The notes under the pieces: generated by a model | What the model was told of the DNA's origin: nothing | Databases searched by the model: none | Seen by the model: the letters and a program-made list of their open reading frames with translations, nothing else | In this document: positions 55,564-63,980 of the stretch, in pieces | Layout: every line of letters begins with the position of its first letter | Position numbering within the stretch: position 1 is the stretch's first letter | Made by a program: the position numbers and the translations under genes | Assembly: GCF_003460605.1 (NCBI RefSeq) | Contig: NZ_QTVN01000004.1 | Span: forward strand, 233,383 to 297,382 | Reading direction: 5' to 3' | Source of the DNA: Ruminococcus sp. AF31-8BH | Lineage (GTDB): Bacteria; Bacillota; Clostridia; Lachnospirales; Lachnospiraceae | DNA length: 64,000 nt

Positions 55564-55724
55564 CAATGTATATTCATGTAGCAGGTCATTTCAGGAGCGC
55601 TTTTAACGTAAACGAGATCCACTGCCTACGAAGACTTAACATCGAAGGCTCTCCTGAGATGTTTAGTCGTAGTTGGCAGTTAGCTCGTTGGAGTGTTGCG
55701 ACGACCTGCGGTGAATATACATTG
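55564..55724. repeat. Repeat family C, complete palindromic element (about 161 bp)
   Basis: Outer arms CAATGTATATTCATGTAGCA/GGTC and GACCTGCGGTGAATATACAT/TG are inverted copies. Nested arms AACGAG/CTCGTT, ACTGCC/GGCAGT, ACGAAGACTTAACATC and GATGTTTAGTCGTAGT continue the fold almost to the centre. No coding potential. A right-end fragment is at 8350-8413. Confidence 0.82.
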
Positions 55725-55751
55725 TGAAAGCGCGTCCGGCTAGCGATAATC

Positions 55752-56705
55752 TTAATACTCCAGTCTCGGCATGTTCTTAAATTTCTCAAACTCCGCGTCC
55801 GTACATTTCACATAATGTGTTCCGCCAATATGGTGATAAGTACCTTCCCCATAATTGATTCCTGAAGTCTTATAATCATAAGTCTCCGCAACACGGTTCT
55901 TCTCCACAGCCGGGTTCGGGGACGGGATTGCGGAAAGAAGGCTTCTGGTATACGGATGCATTGGATTCTCGAAAATCTCCTCCGTAGTACCTGTCTCAAG
56001 CAAATGTCCCAGATGAAGAACTCCGATACGGTCTGAAATATATTTTACCATAGAAAGGTCATGGGCAATAAACAGATACGCAGTACCTGTTTCCTGCTGA
56101 ATATCCTTCATCAGGTTTATCACCTGCGCCTGAATAGAAACATCCAGCGCAGAAATACACTCATCCGCAATAATCAGCTTCGGGTTCATGATCAGCGCAC
56201 GGGCAATGCCGACACGCTGTCTCTGTCCGCCGGAAAACTGATGCGGGTATCTTGCCGCATGCTCCGGAGCAAGACCAACCTTTGCCAGAATGGCTTTGAT
56301 CTTCTCCTCTCTCTCCTCTTTGCTCTTGTACATATGATGGATATCAAGACCCTCACCCAGAATATCCCGAACTTTTTTTCGGGGATTCAGAGATGCCATA
56401 GGGTCCTGGAAAATCATCTGCATCTGTGTTCTTAATGCCTTATTGGTTTCCTTGTTCATCTTGCCGCCGATATCCATACCGTTGAACTTAATGGTTCCTG
56501 CGGTGGGGTCATAAAGGCGGATGACACTTCTTCCGATGGTGGACTTTCCGGAACCGGACTCTCCAACCAGACCATAGGTTTCCCTAGGATAAATTTTGAA
56601 GGAAACGTCTTCTACTGCATGTACGGTAAAGCTGCTGCTCACCTTAAAGTACTGTTTTAATCCATCCACAGTAAGGATCGGCTCAGCATTATAATTTACA
56701 GCCAT
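55752..56705 (-). CDS. oppF: Oligopeptide ABC transporter ATP-binding protein OppF
   Basis: 317 residues. Walker [15 protein letters not shown] near 45-58, Q-loop MIFQDPMASLNPRKKV, signature FSGGQRQRVGIARAL, Walker B LIIADECISALDVSIQAQVI (Cys in place of the usual Pro, DECISALD), switch His in FIAHDLSMV. The C-terminal oligopeptide extension (HPYTRSLLSAIPSPNP onward) is present but lacks the four-cysteine Fe-S set seen in some OppD/F. Starts inside the end of oppD (17-base overlap). Last gene of oppABCDF. Confidence 0.95.
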   Translation of the reverse strand: MAVNYNAEPILTVDGLKQYFKVSSSFTVHAVEDVSFKIYPRETYGLVGESGSGKSTIGRSVIRLYDPTAGTIKFNGMDIGGKMNKETNKALRTQMQMIFQDPMASLNPRKKVRDILGEGLDIHHMYKSKEEREEKIKAILAKVGLAPEHAARYPHQFSGGQRQRVGIARALIMNPKLIIADECISALDVSIQAQVINLMKDIQQETGTAYLFIAHDLSMVKYISDRIGVLHLGHLLETGTTEEIFENPMHPYTRSLLSAIPSPNPAVEKNRVAETYDYKTSGINYGEGTYHHIGGTHYVKCTDAEFEKFKNMPRLEY

Positions 56706-57777
56706 GTTCCTCGGCCTCCTTCTTCATTCTTTCGATTCGGTTCTTTAACTCCACTGGCATTTCCACCTTCGGAGCTCTTGGATCAAGAAGCCAGGTTGCT
56801 GCGAAATGATCCTTTGTGATCTGAAACATCGGCGGCTCTAACTTGTCATCGATCTCCAGGGCGTAGCGGTTACGGGGTGCAAAAGCATCGCCAGGCTTTT
56901 CATGAAGCAGGTTTGGCGGGGATCCCGGAATGGTGTACAGTCTCTCATCGTCCGTATCCAGGTCCGGCATGGAGGAAAGAAGTCCCCAGGTATATGGATG
57001 GCGCGGATCGTAAAAGATCTCGTTGGTAGTTCCTCTTTCCACGATTTTTCCTGCGTACATAACGTTGATGAAATCTGCAACCTTGGCAACAACTCCAAGG
57101 TCATGTGTAATATAGATTACGGAAATTCCACGTTCCTTCTGAACCTTCTTGATCAGCTCAATGATCTTCGCCTGGATGGTAACGTCAAGAGCGGTAGTCG
57201 GCTCGTCGCAGATCAGAAGATCCGGGTTGCAGGACAGGGCAATGGCAATTACCACACGCTGTCTCATACCGCCGGAAAGCTGATGGGGATAATTCTTCAT
57301 ACGCTTCTCAGGCTCTTCGATTCCAACCTCTCTCAGAAGCTCTACTGCACGGTCCCATGCTTCCTTCTTCGGGGTTTTGAAATGCCAGCGCATACCTTCC
57401 ATAATCTGTTTTCCGATGGTCATAGTCGGATCAAGGCTGGTCATAGGATCCTGGAATACCATGGCAATTCGCTTGCCGTTAATATGTCTGCGGATCCATT
57501 TTTTGTCTTTTGTCAGGATATCTACTGTTTCAGGAGTTCCGTCTGCATGATGATAGCTGAACTCGATGGTTCCTTTTTCTACCTTTGCATTGGATGCAAG
57601 GATTCCCATTGCAGCTTTCATGGTAACGGATTTACCGGAACCGGACTCACCTACGATGGCAACTGTCTCGCCTTTGTAAAGGTCAATGTTGATGCCTCGG
57701 ATAGCGTGTACCGTTCCTGCTGTTGTGGAAAAGGTGATATCCAGGTCTTTGATATTAAGAATTCTTTCATCTGACAT
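56689..57777 (-). CDS. oppD: Oligopeptide ABC transporter ATP-binding protein OppD
   Basis: 362 residues. Walker [41 protein letters not shown], signature [15 protein letters not shown], Walker [35 protein letters not shown]-terminal OppD extension [20 protein letters not shown] and [13 protein letters not shown]. 11 bases after oppC, overlapping oppF. Confidence 0.95.
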   Translation of the reverse strand: MSDERILNIKDLDITFSTTAGTVHAIRGINIDLYKGETVAIVGESGSGKSVTMKAAMGILASNAKVEKGTIEFSYHHADGTPETVDILTKDKKWIRRHINGKRIAMVFQDPMTSLDPTMTIGKQIMEGMRWHFKTPKKEAWDRAVELLREVGIEEPEKRMKNYPHQLSGGMRQRVVIAIALSCNPDLLICDEPTTALDVTIQAKIIELIKKVQKERGISVIYITHDLGVVAKVADFINVMYAGKIVERGTTNEIFYDPRHPYTWGLLSSMPDLDTDDERLYTIPGSPPNLLHEKPGDAFAPRNRYALEIDDKLEPPMFQITKDHFAATWLLDPRAPKVEMPVELKNRIERMKKEAEEHGCKL

Positions 57778-57788
57778 TGAAAATCACC

Positions 57789-58850
57789 TCACATTTCTTT
57801 TAATTTCGGATCAAGTGCCTCACGAAGGCCGTCAGCTACAAGGTTGAAGCTGAGCATCAGAAGTGCCATAACAATGATCGGCGGGATGATCTGATAGGGA
57901 TGAGTGGTAAAGAAGTTAAATCCGTCGGAGATCAGAGATCCCAGGGAACACTGCGGTACCGGAATTCCAAGTCCTACGAAGCTTAAGAATGCCTCTGTGA
58001 AAATCGCGGTAGGAATGGAGAACATTACCTGTGTGATGATCGGTCCGATAATGTTCGGAAGTACTTCTTTGAAAATAATGAAGAAGCTGCCTGCACCAAG
58101 TGTTCTGGATGCAAGTACGAACTCCTGCTCTTTTAATTTCAGCATCTCTGCACGGGCAATACGGCTCATGCCGATCCACTCCGTGAGCATCAGGGCAATG
58201 ACGATGGTCAAGATACCAGGTTTAAATACCAGAAGCATCAGGGTTACGATAACAAGTCTCGGAATACCGTTGGCAACCTCCAGGATACGCTGCATGACCA
58301 TATCCACTCTTCCGCCAAAATAGCCGGAGATCAGACCATAACTCATACCAATGAGCATATCGATGATGGCTGCTGCGATTGCAATGATCAGGGAAACACG
58401 GGCTCCAGACCAGGTTCTTGTCCAGATGTCACGGCCTAAGTTGTCGCTTCCGAACCAGTAATAAACATCGGTAAGGCCTTTTTCTTCGTAATTGTTAATG
58501 GTTTTGGTTCCTTTTGAGGTATTGAAATTTTCGTTTCCATCGAAAATACCAAATTTCTCAAGAGCTTTTACACGGGGTGCACAGTTCTTTTCATTTAAGT
58601 TCTGGCCGGAATATGTATAGCCGTTCATACCCGGACCAATGGCTGCCATGATGGTAATGAGGATGATCAGAATCAGACCAACAATGGCGCTTGTTTTTCT
58701 TACGAAGCGGAGCAGGACATCTTTCCAGAAGCTCTGTGCCGCAAAGTTGGAATCAATGCCGATCTCTTCTGCATTGTTTTTCAGGCGGAAATCAGATTCT
58801 ACAGGAACGTATGCTGCCTGAACATTTTCTGCTGCGGTGCTTTTTTCCAT
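57789..58850 (-). CDS. oppC: Oligopeptide ABC transporter permease OppC
   Basis: 353 residues from ATG 58850 (AAGGAG 9 bases upstream). N-terminal OppC_N helix (about 48-70, KTSAIVGLILIILITIMAAI), an outside loop, then the five-helix permease core with the EAA-like loop SRTLGAGSFFIIFKEVLPNI and FLGLGIP-like FLSFVGLGIPVPQCSLGSLI. 4 bases after oppB. Confidence 0.94.
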   Translation of the reverse strand: MEKSTAAENVQAAYVPVESDFRLKNNAEEIGIDSNFAAQSFWKDVLLRFVRKTSAIVGLILIILITIMAAIGPGMNGYTYSGQNLNEKNCAPRVKALEKFGIFDGNENFNTSKGTKTINNYEEKGLTDVYYWFGSDNLGRDIWTRTWSGARVSLIIAIAAAIIDMLIGMSYGLISGYFGGRVDMVMQRILEVANGIPRLVIVTLMLLVFKPGILTIVIALMLTEWIGMSRIARAEMLKLKEQEFVLASRTLGAGSFFIIFKEVLPNIIGPIITQVMFSIPTAIFTEAFLSFVGLGIPVPQCSLGSLISDGFNFFTTHPYQIIPPIIVMALLMLSFNLVADGLREALDPKLKEM

Positions 58851-58854
58851 GATG

Positions 58855-59790
58855 TCAGTCTCCTTTCTTTGCAAGTCGGATTCTCGGGTCGATCACACCG
58901 TAGAGAATATCTACAACCAGCATAATTACAATATACATTGCGGAATAAATAAAGCTTAAGGCAATGACCACGTTGTAGTCATTGGACTGGATGGCATTTA
59001 CCAGAAGGCTTCCTACTCCAGGGATTGCGAAGATTTTTTCTACTACCAAAGAACCAGTCATCAGGTCTACGATCAATGGAGCAAGAACGGTAATAATCGG
59101 GATCAGGGCATTTCGAAGTGCATGACGGAAAATCAGTGCGGATCCGGAAATACCTTTACTCTCTGCCAGAAGCATGTAGTCACTGCCCAGAACCTCCAGC
59201 ATTTCGCTTCGGGTAAAACGTGCAATGGATGCCATAGTAAACATGGATAGCGCGATACTTGGCAGCACGCTGGACATGCCCGCATTGTTTGCCTTATACA
59301 GCATTGGGAACCACTGGAGACGGAAACCAAGGCTGTAGCTAAGACCAAGGGCAAATACGTAGGACGGCACCGACACACCGATAACCGATATGATGGTGGC
59401 CAGGGAATCCCATATGGTATTATGCTTCAAGGCCGCCAATAGTCCCAATAGCAGGCCCACAATGGCTCCAATGGTTACAGCAAGTCCTCCGATTCCAATA
59501 GAAATAGGAAGTCTTGTCTGGATCATCTGGGAAATCGGGGTGTTCTTGGAAATGTTGTAGCTGACGCCAAGGTCACCCTTTAACATATTCTTGGCATAAT
59601 TTGCAAACTGGACAACTACGGGTTGATCCAAACCGTATTTTACGTACAGCGCGGCACGCTGGTCGTCATTTAACTTCTCATCATTGAACGGGGAACCTGG
59701 CATGAGCTGCATCAGGATAAACAGCACCAGCAGGATTACCAGCAGTGTAAAGAAGGAAGTTAAAACTCGTTTGAGCGTATATTTTTTCAC
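58855..59790 (-). CDS. oppB: Oligopeptide ABC transporter permease OppB
   Basis: 311 residues. Six membrane helices; RLPISIGIGGLAVTIGAIVG, PSYVFALGLSYSLGFRLQWF, EAA-type loop ESKGISGSALIFRHALRNAL and SLVVEKIFAIPGVGSLLVNAI are family signatures. It lies 145 bases after oppA; a hairpin in this gap likely sets the expression ratio. Confidence 0.94.
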   Translation of the reverse strand: MKKYTLKRVLTSFFTLLVILLVLFILMQLMPGSPFNDEKLNDDQRAALYVKYGLDQPVVVQFANYAKNMLKGDLGVSYNISKNTPISQMIQTRLPISIGIGGLAVTIGAIVGLLLGLLAALKHNTIWDSLATIISVIGVSVPSYVFALGLSYSLGFRLQWFPMLYKANNAGMSSVLPSIALSMFTMASIARFTRSEMLEVLGSDYMLLAESKGISGSALIFRHALRNALIPIITVLAPLIVDLMTGSLVVEKIFAIPGVGSLLVNAIQSNDYNVVIALSFIYSAMYIVIMLVVDILYGVIDPRIRLAKKGD

Positions 59791-59885
59791 GACAGTTCCT
59801 CCTTGGGTTCATTCGTTGCAATCCACAGAATAAACAGGTTGGTTCTTATTTGTTCTGCGGATGGCAACGGCATTATTACTTCAAA

Positions 59886-59915
59886 AGCCGCACCGGGTAA
59901 AACCCTAGTGCGGCT
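59886..59915 (-). other. Intercistronic hairpin between oppA and oppB
   Basis: AGCCGCAC/GTGCGGCT (8-bp perfect) with inner GGGT/ACCC pairing, followed by only three T on the minus strand. Possible leaky terminator or mRNA-stabilising structure that keeps oppA transcripts more abundant than the permease genes. Confidence 0.7.
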
Positions 59916-59935
59916 GAAGTTATTCAATTGATTAC

Positions 59936-61585
59936 TTATTCAGATTTTACTGCATTTTTGTATACACGGTTCAGTGCGCATGGATGGAAGTCTACGCCAG
60001 TTACTGAGCTGGACATCATCTCTGCGTTTGCCTGTGTGTAAAGCGGGAAGATTACAGCGTCATCCATAACAAGTTTCTCTGCGTCATACATTCTAGCCCA
60101 ACGTCCTTCAGCGTCTGTGCAAAGGTCACCAGTTGTGCACTCTGCGATGATGGAGTCATACTCTTCGCTGCTCCACAGACCATAGTTGTTGGAGTTGTCT
60201 GTAATCCACATTCCAAGGTAAGTCATTGGGTCTGCATAGTCTGGTCCCCAACGGGTAAGCGCTACTTCGTAGGTTCCGTTCTGCATATCCTCAACACGCT
60301 GTTTCTTAGGCTCTACTGTAAGGTTTACAGTTAATCCTGGAAGAGCTGTCTCCCACTGCTCTTTCAGAACCTGTGCAACCTTCTGAGGTGCATCATCAGC
60401 GTCAACGATCATATCAAGCTCAACCTCTGTCTCGCCAAGTTCCTCAAGACCTTTTGCCCAGTAATCAGCAGCTTTCTCTGCGTCATATGTGCAAACATCG
60501 GAGAATTTCTCCTGATCTTCAGAGAAGTCAGATCCGTCTGGACCTGCAGCAAACTGCATAGGTACTGCTGTGTAAGTCGGAAGGGAACCATCTTTCAGAA
60601 CGTCTGTTGTGATGGATTCACGATCGATTGCCATTGTCATAGCAAGACGGATATTTAAGTTCGCAAGCTCTGGAACAGCTGAGATGTTAGGGCTTACATA
60701 CCAAAGATATCCAGCACCGATTGTCATGAACTCAGGATCATCTTCAACCTGGTCAACCTGCTCACCGTTTACAAGTGTAAGATCAAGGTCGCCTGTCTGA
60801 TAGCTCATAAGAGCCTGCTGGGAATCCTGAATTACCTGATAGTTAAGTCCCGGAAGGGAAATGTTGTCTGCATCATAGTAGTCAGCGTTCTTTGTGAGGT
60901 GAATCTCTGTTGCAGCTGGCTCATAGGTATCAAGTACGAATGCACCGTTGGAAAGTGTTGTCTCCGGGCTTGTACCAAAAGTATCTGCGCAGGATTCAAA
61001 GAATGCTTCGTTTACAGGATAGAATGTTGGGAAATACATCAGTGACAGGAAATAGGATACCGGAACGTTCAGCTTAACTTCCAGTGTCTTGTCGTCAACT
61101 GCTGTAACACCAAGCTCAGATTTGTCTTTCTCACCAGCGATGATCTCTGCTGCGTTCTCAACCTGGCCAATGTCGCTTAACATGTAAGCATACTCGGAAG
61201 CTACATCCGGGTCTACTGCTCTCTGCCATCCGAATACGAAATCGGATGCGGTTACAGGATCACCGTTGCTCCACTGTGCGTCGTCACGAAGATGGAAAGT
61301 ATAGGTAAGTCCATCATCTGATAAATCATAGCTCTCTGCAATGGCCGGAACTGCCTGTCCGTCTGAGTCCATCTGCATAAGACCATCGGTATAGTCTGCG
61401 ATTACCTCAAAGGATGTTCCATCAGTAGCCTGCTGTGGGTCAAGGGACTGTACCGGAGTTTCCAGCATAACATTCAGGTCAGATGTGCTTTCTTCTGCTG
61501 CAAAAGCTACGGTGCCAGTGCTCATGAGACCTACTGTCATTGCGGAAGCTGTCAAAAGGGAAATTACTGCTTTTGACTTTTTCAT
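59936..61585 (-). CDS. oppA: Oligopeptide-binding protein OppA (solute-binding protein family 5)
   Basis: 549 residues from ATG 61585, AGGAGG 8 bases upstream (an ATG two codons earlier is too close to that site). Sec signal MKKSKAVISLLTASAMTVGL ending AFAAEES, no lipobox Cys. Family 5 signatures: LNVMLETPVQSLDPQQATDG, YTFHLRDDAQWSNGDPVTAS with DFVFGWQRAVDP, YQTGDLDLTLVNGEQVDQVE, RLAMTMAIDRESITTDVLKD. Peptide receptor of oppABCDF; first gene of the operon. Confidence 0.95.
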   Translation of the reverse strand: MKKSKAVISLLTASAMTVGLMSTGTVAFAAEESTSDLNVMLETPVQSLDPQQATDGTSFEVIADYTDGLMQMDSDGQAVPAIAESYDLSDDGLTYTFHLRDDAQWSNGDPVTASDFVFGWQRAVDPDVASEYAYMLSDIGQVENAAEIIAGEKDKSELGVTAVDDKTLEVKLNVPVSYFLSLMYFPTFYPVNEAFFESCADTFGTSPETTLSNGAFVLDTYEPAATEIHLTKNADYYDADNISLPGLNYQVIQDSQQALMSYQTGDLDLTLVNGEQVDQVEDDPEFMTIGAGYLWYVSPNISAVPELANLNIRLAMTMAIDRESITTDVLKDGSLPTYTAVPMQFAAGPDGSDFSEDQEKFSDVCTYDAEKAADYWAKGLEELGETEVELDMIVDADDAPQKVAQVLKEQWETALPGLTVNLTVEPKKQRVEDMQNGTYEVALTRWGPDYADPMTYLGMWITDNSNNYGLWSSEEYDSIIAECTTGDLCTDAEGRWARMYDAEKLVMDDAVIFPLYTQANAEMMSSSVTGVDFHPCALNRVYKNAVKSE

Positions 61586-61628
61586 AATCATTTCCTCCTC
61601 TTCTCGAAAATAGATCTAAGACTTTTTA

Positions 61629-61684
61629 ATTATACGTCTTATATCTGCTTTTCGTATAATAGCACATCACCGCTGTAAAGTAAA
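61629..61684 (-). promoter_or_regulatory. oppA promoter with overlapping inverted repeat
   Basis: TTTACT (61679-61684), 17 bases, TATTAT (61656-61661). A perfect 8-bp inverted repeat ATTATACG (61629-61636) ... CGTATAAT (61653-61660) overlaps the -10 and the start region, a plausible operator. Confidence 0.6.
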
Positions 61685-61846
61685 GAACTTTTTGTCTAAA
61701 TTGTGAACTTTTTTCTGTACAATGTGGGCATGTGTGTTTGTGAGGCGGACTTTTGGGGGACTGTGTCCGTGATGACGGACTGGAGGGGAGTTTTGTTGGG
61801 GGAGTTGATTATTTGAAAATGAGGGGATTAGTTAATCAAAACGGAC

Positions 61847-61921
61847 GATTTCCCCCATGTGTGCCGGGACAAACAATGACGAATTTCGGGATTGTCTGTC
61901 CCGGCACACATGGGGGAAATC
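61847..61921. repeat. Long near-perfect GC-rich palindrome (31-bp arms)
   Basis: GATTTCCCCCATGTGTGCCG/GGACA (61847-61871) and its exact complement at 61897-61921 form 25 perfect pairs; five further pairs (ACAAT/ATTGT) with one mismatch leave a 13-base loop. Very stable on either strand, not followed by a T-run. The surrounding 61690-61990 has no gene that I can support; it is G-rich on the plus strand. Confidence 0.85.
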
Positions 61922-61989
61922 TGGTTGTTGAAAATATGCTGCTTTGTGGAAATTAATGTGTTGCTTCGCTGAAACTAAGTTTTAGTTTA

Positions 61990-62424
61990 TTAGATTACGT
62001 AGTCGTCTGCGCTGGCGGCTTGCCAGTCGAGGAGGTCTCCTAATGTAATATTGTCTACTACTTCGTTGATGGCGTCGTCAATCTTCTTCCAGAGAATACG
62101 TGTTACGCAGGCGTCGCCTTTCTCGCAGCCGGCTCCGTCTGGGGCTACGCAGTCTACAGGAGAGAGGCACCCTTCGGTAAGGCGAAGGATCATTCCTACG
62201 GTGTACTCCTCCGGTCTGCGCTGCAGGGAATAGCCGCCCTGAGGGCCGCGGACACTTTTCACATAGCCAGCCTTATTTAATACGGAAATGATCTGCTCCA
62301 GATATTTCTCGGAAATCTCCTGTCTGCGCGCTACATCCTTCAGCCTGATCGGTTCCCCATTATCATTGGTAGCCAGGTCAAGCATTAACTTTATTGCATA
62401 TCTACCCTTTGTGGATATTCTCAT
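61990..62424 (-). CDS. Rrf2-family transcriptional regulator (IscR-like, cysteine-bearing)
   Basis: 144 residues. Winged helix with MRISTKGRYAIKLMLDLATN and VARRQEISEKYLEQIISVLN, then VKSVRGPQGGYSLQR, all typical for Rrf2. Cysteines 86, 92, 100 and 106 (CLSPVDC, GC, DAC) correspond to the Fe-S ligand region of IscR/NsrR, with a longer middle spacing. Probable redox or Fe-S sensor. No isc/suf genes are within the window. Own promoter with a palindrome over the -35. Confidence 0.92.
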   Translation of the reverse strand: MRISTKGRYAIKLMLDLATNDNGEPIRLKDVARRQEISEKYLEQIISVLNKAGYVKSVRGPQGGYSLQRRPEEYTVGMILRLTEGCLSPVDCVAPDGAGCEKGDACVTRILWKKIDDAINEVVDNITLGDLLDWQAASADDYVI

Positions 62425-62483
62425 TTCAATTCCTCCTGCTCTGTGATTCTGCCTGTGTCAGCGGCAGAATCCATCTACAGAAG

Positions 62484-62518
62484 ATTATACCTTTTAATTC
62501 CTATTATTTCAATAGGAA
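62484..62518 (-). promoter_or_regulatory. Rrf2 gene promoter with palindromic operator
   Basis: TTGAAA (62507-62512), 17 bases, TATAAT (62484-62489). The palindrome TTCCTATT (62498-62505) / AATAGGAA (62511-62518) covers the -35 and fits an autoregulatory site for an Rrf2 dimer. Confidence 0.75.
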
Positions 62519-62526
62519 ATTACCTT

Positions 62527-63621
62527 TTATTCGTATCCGCCAAATGGGGCATCCCCTTCAATGTTGTACAGGATATAGCTGGTAAGAAGATCTGGATCAT
62601 TGCTGCTGTATTCTACACCGCTCCAACCTTCTGGAACCTGCAGAGGAAGTTCTGAGGACTGGACTTCCGGGACATACAGATAAAATTCGGATCCAGGGAC
62701 CAAACCGTATGGTTCTGAATAAACTTTCAGACAGTCATCTATAATTTCCTGGGTTCCAGATTCCTGTTCCAGCTGAAGATCTGTCAGCTGCATGGAGTAT
62801 ACGTGGTCGTTAAGTTTCTTTATCTCTGTAAACTTCCCGGTAAAATCACTGCAGTACATGGTGTAGCTGTAGCCTTCGCCTGCTGTCACATCGCTGTCTG
62901 AGAAAGAACCGCTGAAGCTTCCGTCCTGATTCAGATTCAGCATTGTGCTCCATGCACCTACACCGCTGGCGAAAACAAAATTTGAGGGAGTTCCCTCTGG
63001 AAGTGTATCTACTGCAGTCCACTGTTCCTTTGCTACTGTTTTCAGATAATCCAGTACGCCTGCAATAGTCATACTCTGCGCACCAGCTGCCGCCCGTACA
63101 GACAGACCGGTTTTTAACGTGAAATTCTTCTCACTGCCTGGGGTTCCTTCGTAAACTACAGGAACTGCAATGTCACCAAATGTCTTAATTGCCAGGATAT
63201 CCGTGTTTCCATCCTCATTGTAGTCTACAAAGCTGATGGCATCTAACTTGGTAAAGCCATAGCTGAGCACTGGAGGCGTCACCAAACTGTCCAAGGTTTC
63301 CACAGGTTCTTCATTCTGGATGATTTTGAAAATTACATCTTTTTCTCCGTCAGCCGGAGCATAGGATGCAAACCATACATCTCCAGTGTATTCGGAAAGC
63401 TGGGTCTGGAAGGTCTGATCTTCAATAATGCCATTGCGCCAGTTGGGGGCTCCACAGGAAATGACGTCTGCATTTGAAAGATCATTTTCCTGATTCTGGT
63501 CTGCTGCATTTTCGGTCTGCACAGACAAGACTTCCGTATCTTCAGCCAGTACTGGCTGAGCGGCTGTCAATGTTAAAATGCCTGCTATTGTTATAAAAAT
63601 TGGGGCTGGGAGTTTCTTCAT
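62527..63621 (-). CDS. Secreted protein of unknown function with one FG-GAP-like motif
   Basis: 364 residues. Sec signal 1-26 (ending QPVLAEDT), no anchor. Mature protein is acidic and beta-rich. VDYNEDGNTDILAIKTFGD resembles a single FG-GAP/dockerin-like Ca2+ loop (DxNxDGxxD), often used to compute or bind in beta-propeller-like folds. The C-terminus (PYGLVPGSEFYLYVPEVQSS onward) is similar to repeated families of Lachnospiraceae exported proteins that I cannot name. ATG with AAAGGAG upstream. Lies directly upstream of the Rrf2 gene (stop 15 bases from that promoter's -35). Confidence 0.7.
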   Translation of the reverse strand: MKKLPAPIFITIAGILTLTAAQPVLAEDTEVLSVQTENAADQNQENDLSNADVISCGAPNWRNGIIEDQTFQTQLSEYTGDVWFASYAPADGEKDVIFKIIQNEEPVETLDSLVTPPVLSYGFTKLDAISFVDYNEDGNTDILAIKTFGDIAVPVVYEGTPGSEKNFTLKTGLSVRAAAGAQSMTIAGVLDYLKTVAKEQWTAVDTLPEGTPSNFVFASGVGAWSTMLNLNQDGSFSGSFSDSDVTAGEGYSYTMYCSDFTGKFTEIKKLNDHVYSMQLTDLQLEQESGTQEIIDDCLKVYSEPYGLVPGSEFYLYVPEVQSSELPLQVPEGWSGVEYSSNDPDLLTSYILYNIEGDAPFGGYE

Positions 63622-63732
63622 GGAAATGCTCCTTTCTTATGAAAATAAGTCTGTAATGGGAATTATAAGAACTTCTTTTTTCTACTATATTAAATTGGGC
63701 ATTATTAATTGTAACCTTTATTTTTCTCTGGA

Positions 63733-63770
63733 CCGTGTTTGAAAAAAGGAATTCTGCAAAATATGCGGCA
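63733..63770. repeat. Repeat family A, left-end fragment
   Basis: CCGTGTTTGAAAAAAGGAAT and TCTGCAAAATATGCGGCA follow the left part of the complete element at 24407 (GCGTGTTTGAAAAAGGCTTT, CTGCAAGATGTGCGTCA); the rest is missing. Confidence 0.65.
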
Positions 63771-63815
63771 TAATTGATATAGAAAGGATGATTTGATTTT
63801 TAAGAATTTGGACAA

Positions 63816-63845
63816 TAAAAAACGATAACCAATCGGCTACCGTTT
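63816..63845 (-). terminator. Terminator of the rRNA operon
   Basis: Minus-strand stem AAACGGTAGCC/GGTTATCGTTT (G-U pairs) around a 4-base loop, followed by TTTTATT. About 135 bases beyond the 23S 3' end. Confidence 0.85.
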
Positions 63846-63980
63846 CATTTACTGTACCTTCAAAACTACATACATGTTACATCCTCTTTGGAATCTTTTG
63901 AATCATTTCTCAACCTTGCGAATAAATCGGAAGTTCCATCTCACTTCGTTCGATGGAACGACCTTCGTGCTTAGCACTCA

